A stretch of DNA of 44,021 nt from Paulinella micropora (taxonomy: Eukaryota > Cercozoa > Imbricatea > Euglyphida > Paulinellidae): NCBI GenBank assembly GCA_019918135.1, contig WBZZ01003576.1:152501-196521 (forward strand). The letters are read 5' to 3'. This document shows positions 29,540 to 38,461 of this stretch, in pieces. The position numbers and the translations under genes are program-made. Position 1 is the first letter of the stretch; each line of letters opens with the position of its first letter. The notes beneath the pieces were generated by a model. It ran no database searches, was not told where the DNA came from, and saw only the letters and a list, made by a program, of their open reading frames with translations.

Positions 29540-32500
29540 ATGCCTCCCTCTTTCTACGCCACGGCGCCATGGATGCGCCGGGAAGACAAGGAGAGCCTGT
29601 CGCGCAAGCTGACCAAAACACGCAAGCCGTCCTGGGTCGACAACAAGCCGGTTGTCCGCGGCAAACAAGCAGGCCCCACTGGCTACGCGGGCCAGACCGA
29701 CAAACAAAGGGCCCAGAAGACCCGCGACATCATGAAGTGGGTAAACCCCGAACTGCACCAGGCGCTGGGCATCCTGGAACCGCCCTCCCCGCCACCGCCG
29801 CGCTCGCGTTCCGCCTCGCCGCCACCACCGCGCTCGCGTTCCGCCTCGCCGCCACCACCGCGCTCGCGTTCCGCCTCGCAGCCACCACCGCGCTCGCGTT
29901 CCGCCTCGGTGTCGCCACGGCCCTCGCGCTCCGCGTCGCCGCGCGGCCGCGGCGGTGGCAGCGGCAGCGAGGACGAAGGTGGCGGTGGCGGTGGTGGCGG
30001 TAGTGGTAGTGAGGACGAGGGCGGCGGCGGCGGAGGTGGCAACGAGGACGAGGGTGGCGGCGGTGGAGGTGGCAACGAGGACGAGGACGAGGACGGCGGC
30101 GGCGGAGGTGGCAACGAGGACGAGGGCGGCGAGATCGACTGGGACGCGGGCGGTGACGGCGGCGAAGGCAACGGGAACGGAGACGACGCCCCGCCTCCCG
30201 CACGCGCCAGCAGCCCGCCACCAGACGAGCAACCACTCGACGAGCGGCCCGCGTCGCCCGTCGAATTTCAGTCAGACGGCGGGGCCCGACCACTGCCCGA
30301 CCAGTCGAAGCTTATAGAAGATCTGCGATTGCAGATCAGCCAGCTGATCTGCGATTGCAGATCAGCCAGCTGGAGAAGATGGTCGACCACAGTGACGCAA
30401 CAGTACGCGTACAGGACGCAACGATCTGCCTCTTGGAAGACGATATCGATTCCGCCAAAGCGGCGGTCGCTCTTATGCAAGGGGAGGCAGTTAACGCCAG
30501 AAAACTCGTGGACGCCATGAATGCTCAGTACAAGCAAAAATTGACCGCAGCAGAGGAAGAGGCTGATAGGCTGAAAAAGCTTTTTGCCGGCGCTGGCTTG
30601 GACGCCGAGAAACGCAGGCAAGCAGAGGCGCGCATCGCGGCCCTCCAACAGGAGAAGGGCGGCTGGCAAGCGCAGATACAAGAGGCAGAGGAACGCGCCA
30701 AAACACTAGCCAGACAAGTCGAAGAAGACAAGGAGTTCGCTGAGAAGCAGCAGACCGCTTTGGCCGAACAGAAGCGACTGAACGAGGAGTTGGAGAAGAA
30801 CCAGGCCAGCCTGCGTGAGGCCCACGACCGGGCGCTGGCCGAAAAAGACGAAAAGGCAAGAGAGTTACTGGACGCCAGGACAAAGCTGCAGCAAGAACAG
30901 GCGGCCACCAACCAGCGCCTGGAGGAGCTCAAGAGCCAAAGAGAGGAGACAGCGAGAGAACGCAAACGAGCCAACGACCTGGCAGCCTACGTCGCGCGCC
31001 TGGAGGCAACGATCAAGAACAGCGGAAATGACGGCAGGAGGATCGTCGACGTGAGCAACCAGTACCGACAATACACCGAACACCTCACCACCGCCGCAAA
31101 GGGCCGTATCGACGAGGCAAACAAGAAGATCGCCCAGCTGCAGCAGGCGGGCCAGGGCCTCCAGAACGACTACAATATACTCGCGCAGCGGATGGTTATA
31201 CTGCAGACAGAAAGGGACCACGCACTCGAACTGGCACGCGCAGAAAAGCTGGCCCACGAACGGCTGGAGAAAGTCGCAGACAGTGCAAGACAGGAAGCAG
31301 CACGGAAGGCAGCGGAGGCCGACAGGGCCGCGCGAGAGGCCGAAGCGGCCAAACAACAGGCAGCCCAGGCCAAGGGCGCCAACGACGAGCTGCGGCAGAA
31401 GGCGGAAGACGCAAAGGAAGCCGAACGGCGGGCTCGGCAGGAGAAACAAGAGGCGGAGCAAAAGGCGTCCAGCGCACAACAGGCGGCCGCGGGGCTGGCA
31501 GAGAACTCAGGGACAAGAACGCGGCCACGCTCGGGTACAGCGAAGAGAAGATGGAGCTGGAAGACAGAGCAGAGGAGGCGGAACAAAAGGCAGAACTCTA
31601 CCGGCAGCAAGCGGCCGAGACAGCGCGCAATGCAACGCATGCCGGCAAGCAGTTGTTTGAGACTAACCAGAAGCTACAAGAGATCAACGAGCGGGCCGCC
31701 GCGCTGGACCAGCAGCTACTAGAAGCCGAAAAAGCCTACCAGGGGCTGGAGTCGGACAAGGCGGGTGTAGAGGCCCTGCAGAAAAAGGCAGAGGCCCTGG
31801 CAGGCGAGTACCTGGACCAGATTACGCTCAAGGACACCGAGATCGAACAGCTGCAGTCGCAACTCAAGGAGAGTAGCGACCGTCTGCAGACGGCAGAAGG
31901 CAACACCGAGGCGGAAAGGGCCAAGAACGCCGGGCTGCAACAAGAACTGCAAGAAGCACATCAACAACCAGGAGCTCCAGGCACGGGCCAGAGAATAGTA
32001 CAGGCGCAACCGCCAGCTGCTGCTACAGGACCTGCGCCGCAAGGCAGCAGAGATCAAGCAGTTGCAGACCGACTCCAAGCAACAAGCGAGGCTCGCACGC
32101 GAGCAGAGGGCGCTGGCAGACGCGGCCCTGGAGCAAGTGGCGTCGCTCGGCGCAGAGGCCCAGCGAGCTAAACAAGCGAGTGAGGAGGCCCGCCACCAGC
32201 TGACAACAGAAAACAAACAAGCCGTACAGGCACTGGAGGAGGCGCTAGCTCGCGAGCGCCACCTGCAGCAAGACCTGGAGGCTGCCAACAAGGGGGGAGA
32301 AGCGCTGCAACAGCACGTGGACAGCCTGGCACGCGAGACCTCGCAGCAAGAGAGCTCGCTGGCTGAAGCGAGCGAGGTCTACAACAAGCTAACCAAACGA
32401 GTCGAGAAGCTCCGAGCACAACTGAAAATAAACACGGACACGATCGCGGAAGCGGACGAGGCCGTGATGCAAATGGGCCACGAGAGCGAAAAACAGAGCA

Positions 32501-34349
32501 AGGAAATCCTCAAACTCAGGAAAGAACTCAAGGGCGCGAAAGACGCCCTGGCTAGAGCACGGGAGGGCAAGAAGGCAGAGAAAGCCACGGCCAGGGTCAA
32601 GGAGGCGGAACGCCTGCTCAAAGAGCGCCAGGTCAGCGAAGGCAAGCTGCGCCAGCTTACCGAGCGGCTCCAAGAGTCCGAGGAACAGAAGGCCGCCCTC
32701 GAGAAAAAACATGCTGACTACAAGGAAAGGGCCAACGCGCTGCTCCAAAAGGACAGAAAGACGGCGGGCAGCGTCCAGCAAAAGCTCCTCGATCAGCTCA
32801 AGCGGTACCAGGAACAAATCAAGAAACACAAGGAGTCCCAGGCAGTCTCGGGCGCCAGCGAGCTCGCGCAACGGGCCGAACAGGCACAGCAGAAAGTCAC
32901 CGAGCTCAAGGAAGCGGCAGTAGAGGCCGTGGCGCCCGCCCTGCCGCCCGAAGAAAAGAAGCGGCTGGTGCACACGGCCAGCGCAGAGGAGTTCAGCGCG
33001 TTCGTCAAGAGGTCGGGCATGGTAGACTTCATGAAGAACACGCTCAAGCGCGAGAAGGGCAGCTTCCCGCAGGGGAGCGGCCTGGACAAGGCCTGGGAGT
33101 GGGCGCAGAGCCAAGTCGTGCCAGTCTTCACTCAGCGGCCCGACGTGGGGCAGGCGGTGGGCGAAGGCCTCGTGACGCAGCCTAGCATCGTCGGCGGCTT
33201 CAAGGCCTTGTTCCAGGGCCTGTTTGCCAGAGGCCGGCTCCAGTCCCGGGGTCTCGCGGTCGGCGCCGCCACGGGCGCACCCGTGCGAATGGCCGCCGGT
33301 GTCGGCGGGCCGGTGCGTCGTCAGGGCGCCCGGGGGGTGGAGGACAGCGACAAGAGCGGCACCGGCGTGCTGGTCGCGGCCGGCGGCGAGGCCTACGGCA
33401 GTAGCTCCTCTGCTGGCAAAGTCTTTAGCCTGGGCCAACCCGGCGGCGGCGGCGACAATTCGACGTGGACACCAGGAGCGAACGACCCTAACAGCCAGGG
33501 CGGCAACGCGATCCGAGCGACCAACCATAGCATTCCGCCCGTGGACATGGAAACAGCACCGGACAGAGAGCTGGACACCAAGCAAGCCGAGCAGGAACTC
33601 TTGTATTATGCCATGAACGGGAAAGCTCTGCCCACAGGCCATGAGAGGGAGAGCCTGAACATGCTGCGCGTGGGCATCCTGGAGGCCATGCGCAAGCGAA
33701 ACATGGGCGTCAACGACAGAGAGCTGCTCGACAGGGCCGGGGCAAGCCAGAGGAGGCCAAGGCCTTCCTGCGAGAGGGGACCAAGAGTGTCATAGAGAGC
33801 ATCCTGAAGGACCCCGAGAACAGGCAAAAGTACAAGGACAACCTGGCCGTCAGGTACTTGACCAACTTGGTGCTGACCGCCACGGCCAAGGGCACGGAGG
33901 CGGACCTGGACTACAAGATCTTCCCTGACCAGCTAGGAGAGCTGCCTGAGAAGGACGTGCAAATTCTCACCAGACAGAAACTCACCTTTGAAGAGCGGCT
34001 CAAGGTAGTCCGGATGGCGCTGGCGTACGGCACCGACGAGTGGCACGACCAGAAGCTCGTCACCAGCCTCAACGAGGAGCCCCCGGTCCCGCTGTTCGAG
34101 GAGCTGCTGGAGCGCAAGACACGGAGCCAAGGACCCGTGGGCCCAACCGAGAAATCGCGCACGCTGCACGAAATGATCGACCAGGCCTCCGAGCGCATCC
34201 AGGCAGAGGGCGAGAGGGGCAAAAAGCTAATGAAGGAATGGCACAAGGTTTTGTCTAAGCTAGGCATCAAGCTCGTGAAGCTAAACACCAAGAGAAAGGA
34301 CAGGACGGGGACGAGTGAGGCACCGAGCAAGAAGCAGAAGAACAAATGA
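29540..34349 (+). pseudogene. giant coiled-coil protein gene, copy 1, four frame breaks
   Basis: The original product would be about 1,600 residues. Order: basic N-terminus (KKSWVD-like, 1-85); four 10-residue Pro/Arg/Ser repeats (SPPPPRSRSA, about 90-130); a Gly/Asp/Glu-rich stretch; about 900 residues of Lys/Glu/Gln/Ala heptads; a C-terminal globular region ending in KKQKNK. Breaks: a 26-bp tandem duplication (30320-30371), a shift near 31500, a shift near 31960 with an in-frame TAG at 31996, and a one-base loss near 33736 that copy 2 lacks. It may be a scaffold, tail-fibre or internal structural protein. The family is not recognised. Confidence 0.75.
29791..29918 (+). repeat. 30-bp tandem repeats encoding RS-type decapeptides
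   Basis: About four copies of CCGCCACCACCGCGCTCGCG plus TTCCGCCTCG encode SPPPPRSRSA. The RSRS pattern resembles RS domains of splicing factors. Confidence 0.85.
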
Positions 34350-34385
34350 ATCTTTTTTTTTGTTGTAAATCGTGTTATTAAAAAA

Positions 34386-34649
34386 ATGCACCACTTGCAA
34401 AGTTTCAACCCGCAGCTCGCGCTAGCGCTGGGCAAACTGAACGAAAAGGAACTGAGGCAGGCCGGCCGCAAGTGGCAGAAGGAGGCACAGGCAGAACAGA
34501 AAGTGCTCGAGGCCCTGCACAACACGATCGAGGAGGCGCCGCTCGAAAAGATTTTCCCGCCGCCCAAGGTGCAGGACGCACAGATCCTGCTGAAAATCTC
34601 GCCCGAACAGGCCAGGCAGTGCGAAGCGGTCCTGAACGGCGCCAAGTAA
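34386..34649 (+). CDS. 87-residue helical virus-like protein, copy 1
   Basis: ATG to TAA, 36 bp after the coiled-coil stop. It is helical and charged (LNEKELRQAGRKWQKEAQAE) with an IFPPPKVQDAQILL segment. No membrane segment. Identical in copy 2. Position and size suggest a small virion or assembly protein, with no family recognised. Confidence 0.7.
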   Translation: MHHLQSFNPQLALALGKLNEKELRQAGRKWQKEAQAEQKVLEALHNTIEEAPLEKIFPPPKVQDAQILLKISPEQARQCEAVLNGAK

Positions 34650-34664
34650 AAAATTTTTTTATTC

Positions 34665-34684
34665 TCTGGTGACCCTTTTTAAAT
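34665..34684 (+). promoter_or_regulatory. TCTGGTG promoter-like motif
   Basis: TCTGGTGACCCTTTTTAAAT lies 13 bp before the ATG at 34698. Repeated at 43083. Confidence 0.55.
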
Positions 34685-34697
34685 AAAACGAAGAGAA

Positions 34698-35294
34698 ATG
34701 GCCGCCCCGCAACGAGGACCCGTGCGCCTGGCGACTACCACCGACGAGAAGTCGGGCGCGCACATCAACGACGCAGCGGAGCACGGTACTCAAACAGACC
34801 CAGTGGTCAAGACCGATGCCCTGGCCACTTCCTCTATCATCTACTCTGCGCTCAATGGGATCCCCGAGGCCCAGCTGGATGACACGACGCGCAACATGAA
34901 GGGCATTGCCCAGCGCCTGAGCAAGAACAGTCTTTCAAGTTGGTACAAGGGTGCAGTCCTTCTTGTTGGCACGGCGGGCGAGATCACAGGCGTGTACGGC
35001 GATGATTTTTGCCGGGCCAACTGTTTCGAGATGGTGGCCGCAGGTGGCATGGGCCCGCCGAACGCAGTCATGAGGCCATGGCTCACCGAGCTCAGGCGCA
35101 GCTACGGGAACGACTGGAATGGCTGTATGCAGGCCGCCAGAATGATCGAAGAGTACCAGGCCTCGAAAATGCGTGACGAACAGTGGAGCAAGATCCCTTC
35201 GGTCTCTTCCTTCGAGCGCGAGGACGGCAACGTGCGCGGCTGGACCGGCATCAACAGGGCCAGCAACGAGCCTCTTGGCGCACCGGGCCCCTAA
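34698..35294 (+). CDS. 198-residue virus-like protein, copy 1
   Basis: ATG to TAA. The N-terminus is polar; the core (SSWYKGAVLLVGTAGEITGV, then MRPWLTELRRSYGNDWNGCM) looks like a compact mixed fold. Copy 2 differs at two residues (Thr/Ala near 183, last residue Pro/Leu). No signal peptide. Not recognised. By context it may be a minor capsid or non-structural virion protein. Confidence 0.7.
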   Translation: MAAPQRGPVRLATTTDEKSGAHINDAAEHGTQTDPVVKTDALATSSIIYSALNGIPEAQLDDTTRNMKGIAQRLSKNSLSSWYKGAVLLVGTAGEITGVYGDDFCRANCFEMVAAGGMGPPNAVMRPWLTELRRSYGNDWNGCMQAARMIEEYQASKMRDEQWSKIPSVSSFEREDGNVRGWTGINRASNEPLGAPGP

Positions 35295-35330
35295 AAAAGA
35301 AAGTTGTGAGCCCCTTCTTTTGTATAACGG

Positions 35331-35993
35331 ATGGACCCCTTTGCCAATCTTGAGCCACCGGCCGCGGAAGACGGCAAGCAGGAGCTGCCACCAGAACAAG
35401 AGGCTGCTCCGACTCAGCCCCCCCCCCCCCCCAAGAAAAGACGGCGCGTGGCAGCCAAAGAACGCCGGCCACCGCCGCTGACGCAGTCGCGGTTTGAGGA
35501 GGCCGAGGCGGTGCCCTTGCGCGACGACCCTGCCTACCGGCTCCTGTGCGCCTACGGCAAATCGGAGCTGATTGCACCCAAGCTCAAAAAAGCGGGGATC
35601 CCCTGCGAGCCACGGGCGCTGCGCAAGGTGGCCCGCGCGCGTTTGCCTGTGATCTTGGAGGAGGCCGAAGAGGCGCTGGACGACTCGGCCGTGGACCAGA
35701 TGTCCAACGTGGCCTTGAAACAAGGGTTGACGTGCCTGGAGCGCCTGGTGTCGAGCCGCACTCGCTACCAGATTTCCGGCATGACTGACGAGTGCTTCGC
35801 CAACGAGCGGTGGCTCTTCTTGCTAGAACGCGCCAAGCTCAAGGCCGGCATCGGTATGACGAGGCTCGACCCAGTCACCGAGCTGGTCTTGATCACGGCG
35901 CAAACAGCGGCCATCGCGCACGCCCGCAACACCTCTGCCGTACTGGCAGCGGTGGACCTAGACACCCCAGCCCCCCCGACTGTAAATCAATAA
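35331..35993 (+). CDS. 220-residue protein with poly-Pro and NLS-like tract
   Basis: ATG to TAA. Residues 1-45 are acidic and Pro-rich, followed by PKKRRRVAAKERRPPP, a strong nuclear-localisation pattern. The remainder is helical (LLCAYGKSELIAPKLKKAG). The proline run comes from 15 C residues. Copy 2 has 18, one extra Pro, still in frame. It may act in the nucleus or as a basic core protein. Confidence 0.7.
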   Translation: MDPFANLEPPAAEDGKQELPPEQEAAPTQPPPPPKKRRRVAAKERRPPPLTQSRFEEAEAVPLRDDPAYRLLCAYGKSELIAPKLKKAGIPCEPRALRKVARARLPVILEEAEEALDDSAVDQMSNVALKQGLTCLERLVSSRTRYQISGMTDECFANERWLFLLERAKLKAGIGMTRLDPVTELVLITAQTAAIAHARNTSAVLAAVDLDTPAPPTVNQ

Positions 35994-36010
35994 ATAAAAA
36001 AATATTAAAT

Positions 36011-36032
36011 TCTGTGGTGCTGTTTTTTAATA
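36011..36032 (+). promoter_or_regulatory. TGTGGTG promoter-like motif
   Basis: TCTGTGGTGCTG then TTTTTTAATA, ending 12 bp before the ATG at 36045. Confidence 0.55.
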
Positions 36033-36044
36033 CGGAGAAAAAAG

Positions 36045-36515
36045 ATGGATGAGATTGCCGGGACCGTCAGCGACACGTTCAGTATGGAGAACGTTGCGCG
36101 CAGTGCTACTGCCGCGGCGTTCGCCTACTTTGCGACGCCGGTACTAGTGCAAAAGGACGCCCCCGTTTCTTTTGCGGCCGTGCCCGGGCTCAGAGGCGTG
36201 ACCGTCAGCAAGTCGGTAGGCATGGCCATCATCGCGGCCGCAACGACCACGATCGTGGACGTGCTGCAGTCCCGTGTGCTCAATTCAACACAAGAGGGCC
36301 GGCTGGCCCGTTACCCTTCCTTGGCCCTGCACGTGGTCGGCGGTGGTCTGATCTACAGCGTGATGCCCGGCCTGCTGGCCGGTTACGGCCTGAACATGGC
36401 GTCCGGCGACACTGGCAAGCAGCTCTTTATGCTCGGCGCGCTCTCAGAAGTCGTGTCGCAATACGCCTACGAAAACTACCTAAACCCGGCCGGCGAGGGC
36501 CACTACCGCTTCTAA
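36045..36515 (+). CDS. 156-residue membrane protein
   Basis: Hydrophobic segments at about 20-33 (ATAAAFAYFATPVLV), 58-75 (VGMAIIAAATTTIVDVL) and 92-115 (LALHVVGGGLIYSVMPGLLA), consistent with a multi-span membrane protein. Present only in the single-copy part of the block. Possibly a virion-membrane or exit protein by analogy with other large DNA viruses. Not recognised. Confidence 0.65.
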   Translation: MDEIAGTVSDTFSMENVARSATAAAFAYFATPVLVQKDAPVSFAAVPGLRGVTVSKSVGMAIIAAATTTIVDVLQSRVLNSTQEGRLARYPSLALHVVGGGLIYSVMPGLLAGYGLNMASGDTGKQLFMLGALSEVVSQYAYENYLNPAGEGHYRF

Positions 36516-36538
36516 CAAAAGAAAGCAAAAATTAAAAC

Positions 36539-36558
36539 TTGTGGTCCTTCACTTAAGA
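36539..36558 (+). promoter_or_regulatory. TTGTGGTCC promoter-like motif
   Basis: TTGTGGTCCTTCACTTAAGA, directly before the ATG at 36561. Confidence 0.4.
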
Positions 36559-36560
36559 AG

Positions 36561-36845
36561 ATGACCACGACTGTCGTGACACCAGAAGAAGCCCTAGCCG
36601 TGTGGGGAATCCTGGTCTTTGTGCTAGCGGTCCTGCTAGTGCTGCTGAAAAGAGCAAGAGCAAAAAAGCCGCCCGCCATCGACCTGGACGCCTACGTGCC
36701 ACTCGACGATGTCGACCAAGAGACAAGCGCTGGCGCAGCTGTTCGGTGCGCTGGAGACGGTGTTCCAAAAGTACGGGCTGTTGCGAATCGAGGAGATCAA
36801 GGAACTGAAGCAGCTGCAGAGACTAGGTCTGGAACAGCAGGTTGA
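36561..36845 (+). CDS. small single-span membrane protein, C-terminus uncertain
   Basis: A clear membrane helix follows a short N-terminus (WGILVFVLAVLLVLLKRARA, about 15-34), with positive residues after it. Coding character is good to about residue 50 (IDLDAYVPLDDV). From 36709 the other frame is the better one, so either the two genes overlap by 137 bp or a frame change fused them originally. Type: short tail-anchored or bitopic virion protein. Confidence 0.55.
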   Translation: MTTTVVTPEEALAVWGILVFVLAVLLVLLKRARAKKPPAIDLDAYVPLDDVDQETSAGAAVRCAGDGVPKVRAVANRGDQGTEAAAETRSGTAG

Positions 36846-37077
36846 GGCCGTACAGACATGGTTCTTGCCTGCCTGGAAGGACGGCAAGCTCGCTGACTTT
36901 GTGCGCTCCGAGGCCGGAATCTGGGCCGAGCTCGCCTGCAAGTTCCGCGCGCCCACGCAGCAGCTCCAGCAGCTGCAGCAGCGCCTCGTGGCTAAAAGAC
37001 AGTTGTGCCAGGACCAAGCCTTCCTGGGAGAAATTGCTGCTCTCTTGGCAAAAATATGTGCGGTCATTACGTATTAA
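36709..37077 (+). CDS. 122-residue coiled-coil protein
   Basis: ATG to TAA. Helical throughout (LFGALETVFQKYGLLRIEEI; QQLQQLQQRLVAKRQLCQ). It overlaps the previous gene in another frame. May be a second half of that gene. Function unknown. Confidence 0.6.
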   Translation: MSTKRQALAQLFGALETVFQKYGLLRIEEIKELKQLQRLGLEQQVEAVQTWFLPAWKDGKLADFVRSEAGIWAELACKFRAPTQQLQQLQQRLVAKRQLCQDQAFLGEIAALLAKICAVITY

Positions 37078-37087
37078 AAAATTTTAA

Positions 37088-37114
37088 TCTTGCACACAAA
37101 CGTTTTTTAATAAA
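37088..37114 (+). promoter_or_regulatory. T-rich promoter-like element
   Basis: TCTTGCACACAAACG then TTTTTTAATAAAG, ending 9 bp before the ATG at 37124. Lacks the TGGTG half. Confidence 0.35.
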
Positions 37115-37123
37115 GCTCTACGG

Positions 37124-37405
37124 ATGGGCAAGCGAGCTCGCGAACGCCGGACGGCCAAGCAGGCCGCGAAAAAGGAAGAAAGGCAAGAGAAAGAGACGGC
37201 CAAGCGGGAGGCGAAGAAAGAGAAGGAGGACGAGCACGCCGCCAAGCGCGCGCGCATCGGCCGGCGCAACTACGAAGACAGGGAGAACAAGCAGCACAAC
37301 AAGGAGGACCGCCAGAAGACCGCGCGCACGATGGGCGTGGTGGTGCCGCTCGCGGTCGGGGCCGTCGCGATCTCGGCCGCCATGATCATGTCAGGCAAAA
37401 AATAA
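37124..37405 (+). CDS. 93-residue basic protein with C-terminal membrane helix
   Basis: Extremely basic and helical for 70 residues (RERRTAKQAAKKEERQEKE), then a hydrophobic C-terminus (VVVPLAVGAVAISAAMIM) before the final GKK. A tail-anchored basic protein could tie DNA to a membrane or capsid. Not recognised. Confidence 0.65.
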   Translation: MGKRARERRTAKQAAKKEERQEKETAKREAKKEKEDEHAAKRARIGRRNYEDRENKQHNKEDRQKTARTMGVVVPLAVGAVAISAAMIMSGKK

Positions 37406-37415
37406 ATTATTTATT

Positions 37416-37439
37416 TTCTGGTTGCCTTACATATAACTA
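37416..37439 (+). promoter_or_regulatory. TTCTGGTTGCC promoter-like motif, capsid gene
   Basis: TTCTGGTTGCCTTACATATA lies 12 bp before the ATG at 37452. Similar to the element before the F-box gene. Confidence 0.5.
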
Positions 37440-37451
37440 ACAGACACCGAG

Positions 37452-38461
37452 ATGTTCGGCGGCAAGCGAACGAGCGTGACTATGATGGCCCCACCCGGGA
37501 AGAAGGCCAGGCTCGTAGACTCCCAGGAGAGCGACGCCAAGACCGGCGCCTTGGTCGTGACTGCCACGAATCATATCGCCAAGAGGCCTACCCGCCCAGT
37601 GTGGACACAGATCATCATGACACCCAAGCCCAACACGGCCGCCCTGGACAACACTGCGTACTTCTCGTTTATTCTTGAAAACCGCGCGGCGGGCGCCATC
37701 GAGGACGCCACCCTTCGCTTCGAGATCAAGTTCGCGGCCGGCAGCCCGCAGCCGACCGACTCGCGTGTCCTGCCCGTGACCCAGTGGTGGGATCGCATCG
37801 AATTCTACGAAAGGCTGTCTGGCCAGGAGCTAGCGCGCTACTACGGCGACGTTTTGCACCTGCTGATGAACACCCTGAGCCAAGAAGCGTTGTCGAGCAT
37901 CAACGACATGCTCAACCAGGACAAGTACGGCCGCCCGAGCTCGCGCACGTGGCGCAGCGGCGACGTCCAGCATTTCTACTTGCCCATCGTGCACATGTTT
38001 TTGGCCGGCATGGACTTGGACCTGAGCCATCTTAACGGGGACCTGGAAATACGCTTCTACCCCAAGGGCTCGATCTTTGTCGAGAGCCAGAGCGCATTGG
38101 CCGTGCCGTGTACCGCGACGCTGGAGGAATTGCGCTGGATCTCCTCGTCCACGCTCTTGCCCAACGGCCTGCTGGTGGGCAAGCACCCCGACAAGATCGG
38201 CAAGGTCGTGCAGCATCGCTACTTGGACTTTGTTCAGTTTATCGACCACGGCCACGAGATGTTGCCGTCGAGCAGAGTCTCGGTGAACCTCGACCAGTTC
38301 AACCATCAATCAGGGGCGCTGTTCGTGTACCTGCGGCGTTCGGGCAGCCAGGGCGTGGCCTACGACGCGGGCGCGGTCACCTACTACCCACAGTACGCCT
38401 ACGACTTGACCGGCCGGCTGTTCAAGGGCGAAGCGCTCGGCGACGACGCCACCATCGACTT
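37452..38461 (+). CDS. probable double-jelly-roll major capsid protein, 3' end lost at the duplication joint
   Basis: About 336 original residues. Features of the polinton/virophage/large-virus capsid family: an early strand-rich region (FSFILENRAAGAIEDATLRF); WWDRIEFYERLSGQELARYY; a helix with INDMLNQDKYG; then FYLPIVHMFLAG and LNGDLEIRFYPK, the motif at the end of the first jelly roll; more strands follow. The reading continues to 38576 only in an out-of-place Gly/Arg frame copied from the coiled-coil gene, so the second jelly roll is incomplete. The family assignment is by pattern, not alignment. Confidence 0.7.

Larger units (their letters stand above)
30042..35601 (+). repeat. 8.4-kb-spaced duplication, left copy
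   Basis: Matches 38462-44021 at an offset of 8,420 bp at the start, changing to 8,417, 8,418 and 8,421 through small indels. I count about 25 differences over 5.56 kb. The right copy is cut off only by the window end. Confidence 0.97.

Noticed and set aside
30320..30371. Programmed ribosomal frameshift at the 26-bp duplication
   Set aside because: The shift is fully explained by the extra repeat unit, and no slippery heptamer is visible.
31490..32000. Explaining the coiled-coil frame breaks by introns
   Set aside because: No suitable GT..AG pair of plausible length restores the frame at these places, unlike in the ATPase gene.
32389..33642. Long minus-strand open frame (417 codons), and its counterpart of 479 codons at 40806-42245
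   Set aside because: They mirror the heptad-rich plus-strand gene. GC-rich third positions leave the opposite strand open. The Leu/Arg/His-rich products look like shadows.
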